NCBI GenBank assembly: GCA_025716855.1
Contig: JAIXMQ010000002.1
Coordinates: forward strand, 806,001-870,000
Source of the DNA: Pilaira anomala
Taxonomy: Eukaryota; Mucoromycota; Mucoromycetes; Mucorales; Mucoraceae
Length of the DNA stretch: 64,000 bases
Direction of reading: 5' to 3'
Shown: piece by piece, positions 44,111 through 55,650 of the stretch
Layout of the letters: the number at the start of each line of letters is the position of its first letter
How positions within the stretch are numbered: position 1 is the stretch's first letter
Notes under the pieces: model-generated
What the model saw: only the letters and a program-made list of their open reading frames with translations
The model's database searches: none
What the model was told of the DNA's origin: nothing
Position numbers and translations under genes: made by a program

Positions 44111-47100
44111 ATGACATCTGTATCAGAGAGTGATGGAAATAATGCATCCTGGTTAAAGCAACGTACAACTGTATTTAACAGTGGCAATAATAAGCCAGCA
44201 CCTAAAGTAGTTGATAAGGAATTGGCTAGATTAAAGAACATTGGAGCTGTATCATCAGTTTGGTCAAATAAGTTTGTTCAAGAAGATAATTCAGGAGGTA
44301 GTAACGAAAATAAAAATAAAAGAATTACACCACCCCCCGAACCTCCCTTTCCCCTCGTCAACGATATCTATTGATGAATAATATTGATATTTCTCCTCGT
44401 CCTAACGCTGATTATATACCAGGAATTCGTCAATCTCTTACTTCTCCTCCACCTACTTCTCCAAGATCACCTGCATTTAATGCTACTACTCGTGCTCGTA
44501 CTTTATCAGGTAATAATAAGAAAATGGCTGAAGATATTACTGCTGCTTTACAAGAAAACCAACAACAATTGGATAATAATAATAATACAACAAAAAACAA
44601 TTTCGGTTACTTTTCTAAAAATTCAATGTCAAGTCTGGACTTGAATGAAATAAAAACTTCAAATAGCGTTAGATCATCTGTTACTAGCACATCATCAAGT
44701 ATTATACCAACTTCACCTATTACTCGTACTTCAACAGAGTATAATTCTACAACCACTGCTAAAACACCTAGTATCGATGAAGCAGCATCACTTTGGTTTC
44801 AATGTGAGACACTTAAAACTCAATTTGCTCAAAGTAATGCTAAATTAAATAAAGCTAATGAAGATATCGAATTTTATAAACGACAATTAGAAAAGAATAC
44901 ACAAATTGCTCGTGATGAAGGTAAAGCAGCATCACTTTGGTTTGAATGTGAGACTCTCAAGACACAATTCGCTCAAAATAATGCCAAACTCAATAAGGCT
45001 AATGAAGATATCCAATTTTATAAACGTCAAATGGAAAAATCCGCTGAAATTGCTCGTGAAGAAGGAGCCGCGGCTTCACTTTGGTTTCAATGTGAGACTC
45101 TCAAAACTCAATTCGCTCAAAATAATGCTAAATTGAATAGAGCAAATGAAGATATTGAATTCTACAAGAGACAATTAGAAAAGAATACTGAAATCGCTAG
45201 AGAAGAAGGTGCTGCTGCTGCTCTTTGGTTTCAATGTGAAACTCTCAAGACTCAATTCGCTCAAAGTAATGCTAAATTAAATAGAGCAAATGATGATATC
45301 GAATTCTATAAACGTCAATTAGATCAAAACGGTAAAGTCGCTCAAGAAAGTATGGCTACTATTGTTGAAGAAAAAGAAAAAGAAACGGTTCGTGTTCGTG
45401 AATTGGCTGAATTAATCGTATTACAAGATAAACTACTTGGTGAATATGAAATCAATTTAGATCATCTTACTAGATTAACAAATGAAGCAAGCTATTTGGA
45501 AGAAACTGAAGGGGAAATGGAAGCTTTACGTCAAGAATTAGTCGTCTTAAATACTCAAAAGAATATAATGGAAAATACTATTTCATCTTTAAGAGCAGAG
45601 CTTGAAATGTGTAATAGTCAAATGAAATTAATGATGGCTGTTTCTACTGAAATTCAAAACGATTTTGTTAATTACAAGGCAAGAATTGATTCAGATATCA
45701 AGGAACTGTTAAACCAGAAACAATTAGAACACGAGGCGGAATTAAAACAATTACAAGCACACGTTGTTACATCAAATGATTCTACTAGGTCTCTTAATGA
45801 TACTGATAAACATGTTGCTGCTACTACTACCGCTGCCGCCGCTGCTACTGCTGCTCTTGTTGCTAGTGAACATGAAAAGGTCTCTGATTCTCTTCAGGCT
45901 CAAATCAATAACTTGACTGCTACTATTCAAGAAAAAGAACAAGCTGTTTCTGATGCTTTGAAGGCGAAAGATCAAGCCATTGCTGAAGCATTCCAATCAA
46001 GAGATAAAGCTGTTGCTGAAGCTATGCAAGCTAGAGATAGAGCTGTTGCCCAAGTAATTCAAGAAAAGGATAGAGCCTTAGCTGAAATGGAAAATAGACT
46101 CAAGACCCAAAAGATGACTATGGATGCTCAAATGATGGAACTCAATCAAACAATCTTGGAAAAGGATACTCTTTTGATGGAATTCATGAGTAGTCGTAAT
46201 AATAGTAGAGAAGTAATTTCTGCTGCCGCCTCTATGTCACCTACCTCTGCTGTCCCTGCCGCGGCTATCACAAATACTTATTTCCATCCTCATGAAAATG
46301 AATCTCGTCTCCATATCAATCAAATTCGTGAATACATGTTCTCCTCATCCGAAGACGAAGAAGAAGCTGAAGTTCTTAAGTTGAGTTATTCTTCTGATGA
46401 AGATTATGAACTTAATCAACAACCATACCATAGTCATTATCGTCATATTGTCAATGCTGATACCAACAATAGCACTCCTCAAAGTCCTGCTGATACCATC
46501 TCTTCTTCTGTTAGCTTTGATTCCGATGAAGAAGAACAAGGAGAAAAAATTGCAGAAATCAAGCACTTTTCTTATTCCTCGGTCCAATCTCAAGCTACAA
46601 GACCAATTTCTTTAATTAGTACAGCTGAATCTCTTAATGGTAATATGGATACGGAAAGTAACCAACGCTCAAGTTTAAGAAATAGTTCTACTTCCTATAG
46701 TGTTGCCAAAGAATCAAAAACTTCTAGTTGGCCTATGCCTCCTCCTACTCCTCCCCCATCTGAGCCTTTACCTCCTGTTCCAGTATTACAAGTCGGTGAA
46801 GACAAAGAAGTTGTTAATGTTGTCCAAGAAACTCATGCGTTGTCTCCTATTGTTCCTAACCAGTCGGCTATCCCACCTCCTAGACGCGCAAGATCAAAGA
46901 CCATGGCTCGTGATGAAGCTCCTGACATGTCTGTCTATACAACCTCTGTTCACCAAAACAACGAATTGCCTCGCATTGTTCCTTTACAAAGACCTATGGG
47001 TGGATCTGAGTCTCCTGTTCCTGCTGCTCGTAAAGATATTCCTATTTTGAGCACTCAACAAGTACAACATACTAAATGGATGGATGACCCAGAAAGTGAA

Positions 47101-47169
47101 GAAGATGAATTATGGTGTGAAGCAAATGCCACTCCCAAGCAACCAACACCTGGATGGAATGTTTTGTAG
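44111..47169 (+). CDS. Large coiled-coil protein, reading frame broken by -1 shift at a C6 run
   Basis: Two overlapping open frames: 44111-44374 (87 codons, starts MTSVSESDGNNASWLKQRTT) and 44320-47169 (over 930 codons). They join by a -1 shift at or near CCCCCC (44333-44338). The long frame has a Ser/Pro-rich stretch, four almost identical 48-residue repeats (WFQCETLKTQFAQSNAKLNK core), then a long heptad coiled coil with runs such as QARDRAVAQVIQEKDRALAE, an acidic serine-rich region (FSSSEDEEEAEV, FDSDEEEQGE), a polyproline stretch (PMPPPTPPPSEPLPPVP) and the C-terminus ELWCEANATPKQPTPGWNVL. No enzyme domain is seen; a polarity, septum or cytoskeletal scaffold is a guess. No intron of normal size explains the frame change. 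Confidence 0.75.
44782..45357 (+). repeat. Four in-frame 144-bp repeats
   Basis: Units begin at 44782, 44926, 45070 and 45214, each exactly 144 bp (48 codons). The protein copies differ at only a few residues, while the DNA copies differ at many third positions, so the repeats are kept at the protein level rather than being freshly duplicated. Each unit predicts one coiled-coil helix starting SLWFQCETLK and ending IAREEG. Confidence 0.92.
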
Positions 47170-47385
47170 AGTACCCAAAACTTCAATAACCTCTTTCTTT
47201 TTTATTCTCCCCTTCTTATATATTCTCCTTTCATACTGTATTTCCATTATTTTTTCTTTCTTTTCTGTGTATCTTAGAACAATTCTCTCTTTTTTTTTTA
47301 AAAAAAAAAACTTTCCAACAAAATTCAATTATATATTATTATCTTTTTCTCTTTTTTTTTTATAAATAAAGTTGGTATATAAATA

Positions 47386-48745
47386 TTAAATTGTTTCTAG
47401 TTCTTCAATACGGCGTTGTTGTTCACATTGACATAATCCATTTTGTTGGTTCTCTTTACAGTCTTTACAACAAAATACTTTATCGTGTTGTAAAGAACAA
47501 TTATCACATTGCAACACTAATAAATGACAGCCTGTCGTACTACATTTCTTGTATTGATCCCAACGTGCATTACATTTTTGACATACGCTGACTATCGAAT
47601 CATCGTTTAAGCCCAACGATTGTCTTGCATCAAAAACATAATTCTTTCCTTGCCAAACAGGATCCATTATATCATCCTTATTTGATTTACACCATTCAAT
47701 ATAATTATGAATACCACCATCCAGCATAAAAATCTCAGTATCTTGCGGCAGAACTTGTCTCATGTAAGCTGTAGCCTTTTCACATCGAATACCACCAGTA
47801 CAATATGTCAAAATTTTTTTTCCACGCATTGCTTCTTTATTTCTATCAATATAATCTGGAAATTGACTAAATTTACGGATAGCAGGTGTCACGGCTCCTT
47901 CAAAATGTCCAATCTTACTTTCATAGTAGTTTCTTGTATCCAACAATAAAAAATCATCTTGGTGTCGTTTTGATAAAATCGCATGAAAGTCTTTGGGTGG
48001 TAATTTTCCTTGCCGATGGTCATCTTTTATGAGTTTATCCAGTACGACCGTTTTTTGACCGAGTGGGCAGATTTCGTCTGTCAATTTGATAGAGAGATCT
48101 GAAAATACGTGAATACAACCCTTGGAGGGTTTAAAGAGTTTATAACGGGGAGTGGAAGGGTCGGATAATAATAATGGAATATCCAATGTAACATCTTCAA
48201 GGTCTTTGAAGGGTTGAGTAGAGGTTAACCAGTTAAGATAAATATCGATATCCTGATTTGTACCGGCCAGAGTTGCATTGATACCTTCACCTGCAATCCG
48301 TACTTTACCCGTCATGTTTCGACAATAATGTTGATGATCTAATGCGAATTGTACAGGATCCTCTATAGATATATATCGATAAAATAAAATAACTTTGTAA
48401 TCATCCAATTGACATTGACAGTCCACAGATATAGGATCTGATGAGCCCTAATATATATAAATCAACAAAACGCTTTATCAATTTTAAATGTTTCATATAT
48501 ACCTTTTCTCCTCTTCTTTGCTTTAATTTCAACAAATTATTTTGATACTCTTCCATAGCTTTCAGTTTATTCAACTCGTTTTTTTCTTTCTCAGTAATCT
48601 CGGGCTCATGAACTTGATTGACATGACGACCCATGTCGCTCAATGACAAGAAACGACTTTGACAACATTCCCAACAAGTTTCTGAAATTTGCCTCTCCTT
48701 GAGAAAATTTTGAATATGCTTTCTCCTGATTTTACTTATAGCCAT
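47386..48745 (-). CDS. Rhodanese-domain protein, TSTD2/TrhO-like, with C2H2 finger
   Basis: Two exons (48503-48745 and 47386-48447) give 434 aa. Residues 24-46 form a C2H2 finger (CWECCQSRFLSLSDMGRHVN QVH). Next is the TrhO/UPF0176 N-terminal domain (VILFYRYISIEDP; VRIAGEGINATLAG). The rhodanese domain follows (FLLLDTRNYYESKIGHFEGA) with active-site loop TYCTGGIRCEKATAYM. The C-terminus is cysteine-rich (VCQKCNARWDQYKKC; CDNCSLQHDKVFCCKDC), probably binding zinc. Bacterial TrhO hydroxylates U34 of tRNAs; animal TSTD2 has the same finger-rhodanese order. The activity in fungi is inferred. Confidence 0.88.
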
Positions 48746-49745
48746 ATCAAAACCAGATATTTTTTTTTTTTTTAAAAAAGGGTATCCCGGGAAATAGTTG
48801 ATTAAGGGCAGCAGAAACAGGGAGCTCTCTCTCTCCTTCGTTATTTTGATGAGTGTAATTATCAACGGGAAATGAAACCCGGTCACGACTGATCAGGACA
48901 TTTTTATCATTCAGGACATTGAAAACACGAGAAAGGAAAAGTACGCACAGACATGCTACCAATATACTGTATTCACAGATGAAGCAGGTAATATGAGTAG
49001 TTGTATACGTATGTAATTTTTTGTTCGTTATTTTTTTTCAGTATTTTATTAATTCAAGTGTTACGTATTATAACCTTTTTGATAACAGTTAAATGTTTTA
49101 TACAACCGAATCATCCGAAAGAACTTCAATAGCTGTAATCAATATAAAAATAAGTTTTGATAAAGCTCATCATCAGGTACGAGAAGAGCGTTAAAAAAGA
49201 ACCAAGTATATATTTGTAAGCGGCATTTGAAAGATTGAAGCGGGAAATTTGAAAGTGCAAATTCCAAGAGCTTTTCAAGTCAAAACGAGCGCCAAAGTCT
49301 ATAATTCCTTCTTTCCCCGCATCGGTAAGTCTAAAGATACCTACATGCATGCATCCATTCAAAAACTATAGCATCCATCCTCAATCGACATATCTATAAA
49401 CAAAATAATAACAACCTAATAAACATGAAAAAATAAGAAACAAGTGAATTAGTTTTTTCAAAAAAACTGGATCATCAAATCACATCCACATCCGTATACA
49501 TCCATCCATCCATCCATCCATCACATAGTTAATATCGCATTACAACCAAATTTAACGAGATCATCTTATTTATAATATCCACCATCGATATACCCAAAAT
49601 CATAAACGAAAATTCATGTTTTTAAAAAAAAAAAATCGAGAAAATGGAAATGCGAATTAGTTTTGAATGGATGCTTTCGCATTTTTTTTTTAAAAAAAAT
49701 AGACCACAGAGCTAACATTCTCTCTGTACACTTTTAGAACCCAAC
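48746..49745. other. Intergenic with (CATC)n microsatellite
   Basis: 1 kb between divergent genes. CATCCATCCATCCATCCATC occupies about 49499-49522. A minus-strand frame at 49126-49362 has no motif. A T8A8 run (49682-49699) precedes the RPS10 start. Confidence 0.55.
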
Positions 49746-50432
49746 ATGCTTATTTCCAAGGAGAACAGAAAGGCCATCTACTCGGCTCTTTTCAAGGGTA
49801 AGAAGACGAATTTTTTTTTGTACGTGTTTTATCTTAGACTAACATTCTCCATTAGATGGTGCCCTTGTCGCCCCTAAGGATTACAACCTCCCCAAGCACG
49901 CTGACATCGATGTTCCTAACCTCGAAGTCATCAAGGCTATGCAATCCTTGACCTCCAAGGGTTTCGTTAAGACCCAATTCTCTTGGCAATGGTACTACTA
50001 TACCCTCACCGATGAGGGTATTGATTACCTCCGTGAATGTAAGTTGATAGTACACCATTGATTTCGTTTAACATAAACTGAACACGCTCTTCTTTATTAG
50101 TCCTTCACTTGCCCACTGAGATCGTTCCCGCTACCTTGAAGAAGTCTGCTCGTCCCGCTGCTCCTCGTCGTGCCTGTAAGTTTTTTTTATATATCTTAAC
50201 CATTCTTTTTGACAAGTGTTAACTTTCTTTAATTATAGTCGGTGGTGAAGGTCGTGAAAACCGTGGTCCTCGTGCCGACCGTGGTGACTACCGTCGTAAG
50301 GAAGGTGGTGCCTCTGGTGACTTCAAGCCCGAATTCCGTGGTGGTTTGGGTAAGTTTATTGTTTAATATGCATAACATTGATTCAAATCTAATCTTTTCT
50401 TTTTTTATTCAGGCCGTGGTAACCGCGAGTAA
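49746..50432 (+). CDS. RPS10: 40S ribosomal protein S10 (eS10)
   Basis: Five exons (49746-49797, 49856-50038, 50101-50175, 50239-50349, 50413-50432) give 146 aa. The winged-helix domain starts [20 protein letters not shown] and contains [20 protein letters not shown] and [20 protein letters not shown]. It is followed by [19 protein letters not shown] and a Gly/Arg-rich tail ([15 protein letters not shown]). eS10 sits on the 40S head near the mRNA entry. The last coding exon holds only six codons. Introns are 58-63 nt. No snoRNA was recognised in its introns. Confidence 0.98.
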
Positions 50433-50926
50433 TTTTTTTGCTTTGTCCAATCTACTTCTATACTGTCTTAAAAATACATTGCAACTAAATCTTTATATTT
50501 CTGTTCTGTCTTAAATTTTTTTTGTCTTCTTTTTTTTCTTTAAAATGGGGTTTTATTTTTTATAATGTTATATCCTTTCATGTAAGTGGAGGCTGTCTCA
50601 TTATACTTGTTTGGATGAAGCAATATGAAATATATGTTTTCCTTTGTACATTTCACATTATCTGCCTTTTTATGAATGATATTTTGATCTGTTACGGTTT
50701 ATTCAGGGCAGTTTAATTCCTTAATTGGTAATACTAAATCCAAAGTGTATGCTTACGGTATGTCTTGTCTTGAGAGATTAAAGTGGGTGTAAAAATAAAC
50801 ATTATGTGGATTAATAAAAGACGAGAAGCATACATTTTTTATTACAATAAAAGAACAACTACTATGTCGTCTTTGAATTATAAAAACAAAGATCTTGTAT
50901 TCTTTTGTTGATTTGAATTTGAGTGA
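50433..50926. other. Convergent 3' flanks, nothing recognised
   Basis: T-rich 3' UTR of RPS10 followed by spacer and the 3' UTR of the epoxide hydrolase; no gene, RNA or repeat seen. Confidence 0.5.
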
Positions 50927-52494
50927 TTATTCCAGTATTTTCTTTTCCTTGATTTTTCTTCCAAATTGTTGCAAGTCTTCCAACAACATCTCAGGTTCTT
51001 CTAAACCAGGGAAATGACCGCCCTATGAAATAAATAATGTTATTTTTTCAGATATACTGTGTTCGAAGTTTAATAAAAACGTAGCTATAACTTACGGATA
51101 TCATTTCGTTATACTGGTAAAGATCGGTTGAAGTTTCCAACCAATCTTTGGGCAACTACATGTTTTTAATTATTCCAGGTTAGACAAAACAATATTGTAT
51201 ATTTGCATAAAATCTAATTTACGTACCCTCGAAATATCGTGCGCAAAAGCACAAACTGCCACAGGAATTTTTATACGTGGTGATATTACTTGCATCATCT
51301 CCTTTTGTTGTAGACATTCATAATAAATTCGAACAGAAGATGACATTGTATTGGTAATCCAATATATGCTTACTTGGGTTAAAAATTCTTCAGAAGAAAT
51401 CGTACATGGTAAAGCCTCCGTATCTTGTCTTTCAGCAGGATGAAAAGTCCAGTCATGATACTTTTCTAACATCCAAGCTAGATATATATAAATGTGTGAG
51501 TATCAATGCTGGATGTATATATTCATATGTGTGTGCAGATATTTACCAAGTAAACCCACAGGACTATCAGAAAGACCAAATGATAAAGTATAAGGTTTTG
51601 TGCCTTGAATTGCTCTGTAGCCACATTCATTATTACGTTCTGCATTTGCAAAGGTAGCGCCTCCTAAAAGAACTTTGCCCGTGCCGTAAACATTATCAAA
51701 TCCAACCACTAAACTTGCAAAGAATTTCGCAATTTTCAATGGATAAAATAAAAGATTTCTTGGAGTAGGTAATGGAGGTAGAACCATTGGTAAATTTGTA
51801 TGATATGCTTTACAGTTGCTATTGTGTTTTGTGGCAATTACTTTACCAATAATTGCTCCCCAGTCACCTCCGTGATACACTAATTTTGTAAATAACATCA
51901 ATAAATTTTTTTTTTCTCTTTTATGTAAAAAAAAAAAAAAAAAAAAAAAAAACGAGGATGTCACTTACTATATTTATCATATCCCAAATGAACCATTAAT
52001 GCGTTAATCATTCCAGCCATTTTAGCTACACCGTATCCTTTGACTTTCGGAGCTTCAGAAAATCCAAAGCCAGGCAAACTAGGTGTAATAACATGAAATG
52101 CTTGATTACCACGAGCTCCGTCACGAAGAGGATCAATCAATTTATGGAATTCATAAAACGTTGAGGGCCAACCATGAAGCAAAACAATAGGAATCGCGTC
52201 AGGACGAGAAGACCTTTCATGAATATAATGAATTAAAAGCCCATCAATTTTCATTTGATAATGATGCCAACGGTTCAATTCGTTTCGTGTTTTTTCCCAG
52301 TTATAATTAGTTGCCCATTCTTCTACTAAAGGTTTTACTGCCCAAGTAGGTGCCCCTAACGTCCACCCATAATCATTTTCTAACTCGTTAGGCCAAACAG
52401 TAGATTCGATTCTTTCGCGAAGTTGCCTTGATTTTTTTTCTGAAATTTCAGGGATATCAAATACCTGCCACTCTCCTTCAGATAACGCGGTCAT
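50927..52494 (-). CDS. Microsomal-type epoxide hydrolase (alpha/beta hydrolase)
   Basis: Five exons (51969-52494, 51547-51879, 51227-51477, 51096-51155, 50927-51022) give 421 aa. The N-terminal EHN domain reads FDIPEISEKKSRQLRERI and WTLGAPTWAVKPLVEEW. The hydrolase core has the oxyanion motif HGWPS, TPSLPGFGFSEAP, and nucleophile elbow HGGDWG (Asp). Two lid tyrosines probably fall in YWITNTMSSSVRIYYE, and the catalytic histidine is in GGHFPGLEEPE. Together these define juvenile-hormone/microsomal epoxide hydrolases, which open epoxides to diols. There is no clear N-terminal membrane anchor, so it may be soluble. A 30-base A/T run lies in intron 1. Confidence 0.93.
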
Positions 52495-52639
52495 TTATTC
52501 AAAGATTTAGGAAAAGATAGAAAGAAAAAGAAATAGAAAAACAAATAATAAGCGATTATGAATTTTTTTTCAGCCATTTATAGTATTGGCTGCACAATAA
52601 TCACAATCTAAAAAGTTGGTCACATTACTTGATAAAGCC

Positions 52640-53202
52640 TGTTAAATTCTACGGTTAAGCTGGTGATACTCAGTGCGGCTGGTAAATTTTGTCCGTTTCG
52701 AAAAAAATAAATGCAAAGGGTACAACTACTGCCCATTTTGTGAAATTTATGAATGAGCTTCTCGATATCATGGACACAGATGGGAGAGTCTTATGGATAG
52801 TTATCTTGTAATGATAACTGTGCTATTCATAAGTCTCATCCAGCAATGATAAGAAAAATTGAAAGTAGAGGTTATAGAGTAATGTACTTACCTCCTTACT
52901 CGCCAGAGATAAACCTAATTGAGCAGTTTTGGGCTATTGTCAAAGGAAAAATGAAGCGCCACAGGTTGATAAATGAAGAGAATCTATCACAAAGAATTGC
53001 TGAAGCATGTAACATGTACGCTTCAGCGATCTCGAGGGAGTTTGTGGACACTCCAAGCGCCAAATCATCAACTGCTGTAACAAGACAAACTTCTAAAAAG
53101 CTGCTTACTTTAAAAAACATTTCAATTATACGCACATGGCAATCATACAATGAAGCCGACAAATCAAGATGTTGCCGAAGCGAAGGCAGAAAATGTGGTT
53201 AA
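52640..53202 (+). pseudogene. Tc1/mariner-type DDE transposase remnant
   Basis: The 3' part (52846-53202) reads IRKIESRGYRVMYLPPYSPE, then NLIEQFWAIVKGKMKRHRL, the classic third-acidic-residue region of IS630/Tc1/mariner (DDE_3) transposases. Upstream, KGTTTAHFVKFMNELLDIMD and CAIHKSHPAM are visible, but a one-base loss near 52810-52823 and a stop break the frame just at the second catalytic Asp. The N-terminal DNA-binding part and first Asp are missing. So it is a dead 3' fragment. Confidence 0.85.
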
Positions 53203-53362
53203 TGCTCTCAGAGCTGCGCTTTATTTCTCATATTAATAATAATAATAATAAATTTCAATCCCCTCTTCTTCATATCTTTCATATAATTTGAATACTTTAA
53301 ACCAAAAAGGAGGGTGGGTATTAACCACATTTTCTGCCTTCGCTTCGGCAACATCTTGATTT
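53161..53362. repeat. Perfect 43-bp inverted repeat, 116-bp spacer
   Basis: 53161-53203 and 53320-53362 are exact reverse complements (arms begin AAATCAAGATGTTGCC). The left arm overlaps the last codons of the transposase remnant. The spacer contains a TAATAATAATAATAATAA run. It may be the right terminal inverted repeat of the element, duplicated in opposite orientation, or a foldback product. No matching arm was found upstream of the transposase. Confidence 0.9.
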
Positions 53363-53464
53363 AATTACTTTCGGGTGAACTATTGACTGGTTGTCTTCCA
53401 AATCCCTTTCCGTGCATATTGTATGTCGAGCGGAAAACCTTGGGATAAATAATGTTAGAAAGTA

Positions 53465-53782
53465 GTGTTTACTGGCTATTGCTGTTTTTACTAAGATTTT
53501 TATTTTCTTCGTCTTGAAGTTTTAATTGTTGCAATAAATCAGAAGCTTCAGTCAAAGAAGTCTAAGTAATTATTCATATTAAGTATTGTTAGTTGTAGTT
53601 GATTGTTGAAAAACATTATCTTTAACTACAAGGTAAAAAAAAAAATCTAACAAAGGGGTCAGCACTTGCTGGACTTGACTTTTATCCTTCTTGATTACGA
53701 CTTTATCTTCATGATTGAATATATAAGCGCCGTTACTTACATACTGAATTGACCATAAACGAAGATACTCGTCTGTATTCAA
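53465..53782 (-). pseudogene. Gene fragment of unknown family
   Basis: A 67-codon frame (53579-53782: NTDEYLRLWSIQYVSNGAYI, then FNHEDKVVIKKDKSQVQQVL) is followed downstream by a second stretch (LTEASDLLQQLKLQDEENKN) ending in a stop near 53485, with an acceptor-like TTACTTAG between. It looks like the first two exons of a gene cut off by LINE sequence on its 5' side. No family is recognised. Confidence 0.4.
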
Positions 53783-53836
53783 GGGTTAGTTTTTTTCCTC
53801 GACCTTTCTTTTGCCCCCCCCAACCCAAGGACTACT

Positions 53837-54043
53837 TTGCCGCCAATACTCTGGTCGGCCTTTTGGCGCTTTCCTCTCACCCATGTTGGTCATAACGTAT
53901 GGTTTCGGGTACTATATCACAAGATCCCCTCTCGTCTTCTGTTGAATCAATTAATTCCGGCATACTTTGGTTCTCCGTTATGTGATATATGTTCGACTGA
54001 GGATGATTCTCTCAACCCCCCCCCCCCTTCCTCCGCTATATAA
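53837..54043 (+). mobile_element. LINE ORF2 3' fragment (zf-RVT region)
   Basis: Reads FWRFPLTHVGHNVWFRVLYH, then KIPSRLLLNQLIPAYFGSPL and CDICSTEDDSLNP, the zinc-binding region found after the reverse transcriptase domain of fungal and plant non-LTR retrotransposons. The frame ends in a C10 run (about 54017-54026). A T-less, A-rich tail (AATAAAAAATAAATAAAAATAAA, 54105-54128) follows, typical of a LINE 3' end. RT and endonuclease domains are absent. Confidence 0.75.
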
Positions 54044-54184
54044 TTGTTTTATTGCTTTATGTAACCTCACTTACAAGCGATACTCATATTATATATCTTA
54101 AGTCTTAATAAAAAATAAATAAAAATAAACATACAACCAAAACTAAACCTACCACTCTCACCTAACAAGCTGTCCTTCGTCGAC

Positions 54185-55225
54185 TTGGATACTACTGTAC
54201 CATCTTCCACTGAACCCCTAACTACTCGACCATCTCGACATTCCGACCCTCTCAACTCAGTTGACATCGTCCACAAACTACCATCCCGACCCAAACGACT
54301 TTTTAGCACGTTATCTACTAGTACCATGGCTCCTGAGCATCGCACACCTAAAACGCGCACCATAACAAAACAGGCGACCGAAGCACCTCTTAGCAAACCG
54401 CCTACTCAGAATCCTACACCCCGACCCAAACCGTCTGCAGCACCTGCTACTGTCCCTATGGAAATCGCCAATCACCCACTCGACACCCAAGTCGAGTCAA
54501 CTGATTTATCTAACATCCTCTTTACTGAGACGCAATCGTCCACCAACTGGGAAGAATTCGATTTGCAACATGAATTTCGAGTCATGAAATCCGAACTCCG
54601 TGAGTGCCTCGAACTCAAAAATCAGGTACAACACCTACTTGACGAGAACGCCTCTCTCAAACAATCTCTTCGGGAGGCTAATGACACCATTAACCAGCTT
54701 CGTAACTCCACTACTGTAACTGCCTTAGGTAGTTCAGCTTCTCGCTACGCCTCTCAACCACCTCCCGTCACTGCTGTCACCAACACAACCACTAACACCT
54801 CCATGAGCACCACCGACGAGAATAGTTATTCTTCCCGTGTTAAGCGTAACTTAACCCCTCGTAAACCCAATGCCCGTAAAGTACGTGCTGCAGTCCGTCT
54901 CTTTGAAGCTTCTGCTTACGCACTTCGTAATGACAATGACATGAGTGACTCGGACAACAACTCTGGCCCTCTTTATCAATATATTCATCTCAACCTGAAA
55001 TACAGAGACAAAGCCTCCGCCGTCCGTACTAAACTCCGTGCTTTGGGTATAGATAATGGACGGATCTTAGATCTTCATTTTCCTACTCGTGGTGTAGTAT
55101 CCATATTAATCCACTCTGATTACTTACCTACCTTAACTTCTATCTTAGAAAAACATGAGCTTAACCCCCTCACCGACTTCAATCCCATGATTCTCTCAAC
55201 CATTTTCTTTTTCTCTGCCCTTTAA
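54185..55225 (+). mobile_element. LINE ORF1-like protein
   Basis: A 346-codon open frame, C-rich and with codon usage unlike the surrounding genes. The N-terminus is Thr/Pro/Ser-rich, a coiled coil follows (EFRVMKSELRECLELKNQVQ), and the C-terminal part (YQYIHLNLKYRDKASAVRTK, then LRALGIDNGRILDLHFPTRG) looks like the RNA-binding region of LINE ORF1 proteins. The last codons (FNPMILST...) run into sequence that belongs to the end of ORF2, so the normal C-terminus is lost. Confidence 0.65.
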
Positions 55226-55515
55226 AGACTTCTGTCTGGTCGTGGAGCCTTTCTCAATAGAAGCTTTTCATATTGCCTTATTACATCTTTTTTTCCTGGT
55301 GTTCGTCCTAACTTTTCTATGCTGATTCTAGTGTTATTATTTGCTCCTCTCTTCTTGCTATCTGGCGTAGTCATTGGGCCTATATCTTTGACTCTGTCCT
55401 TTTTATCTCATCTACTACTATTGCCTCTGCTACTCGTTTAATACAACAATATCTAAAAGAAGCTCTCTATAATCAAGGCATTTCACCTCTCCCTTTAGCT
55501 CATCTTCAAATTTAG
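55226..55515 (+). mobile_element. Tail of LINE ORF2 fused behind ORF1
   Basis: 55333-55515 reads VIICSSLLAIWRSHWAYIFD and then TTIASATRLIQQYLKEALYN to a stop, the typical very end of LINE ORF2 (IWR.HW..IF motif). The whole endonuclease-RT body is missing between it and ORF1, so this copy has an internal deletion of several kb. The 55226-55332 segment is in other frames. Confidence 0.6.
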
Positions 55516-55650
55516 TTATTACTAATATCTCACTCAGCCAAAGCAAACACCTCATCAGCACAAAACAATAACCCGTGACTTGATAATATCGCCATCTAAT
55601 AAACAAAAAAAATGCATCACTTCTAAAGCAACTTTTTCCCCTTTAAAAAA

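Noticed and set aside
44782..45357. Four regularly spaced repeats resembling an array
   Set aside because: They are in-frame protein repeats without spacers in a eukaryotic gene, not a CRISPR array.
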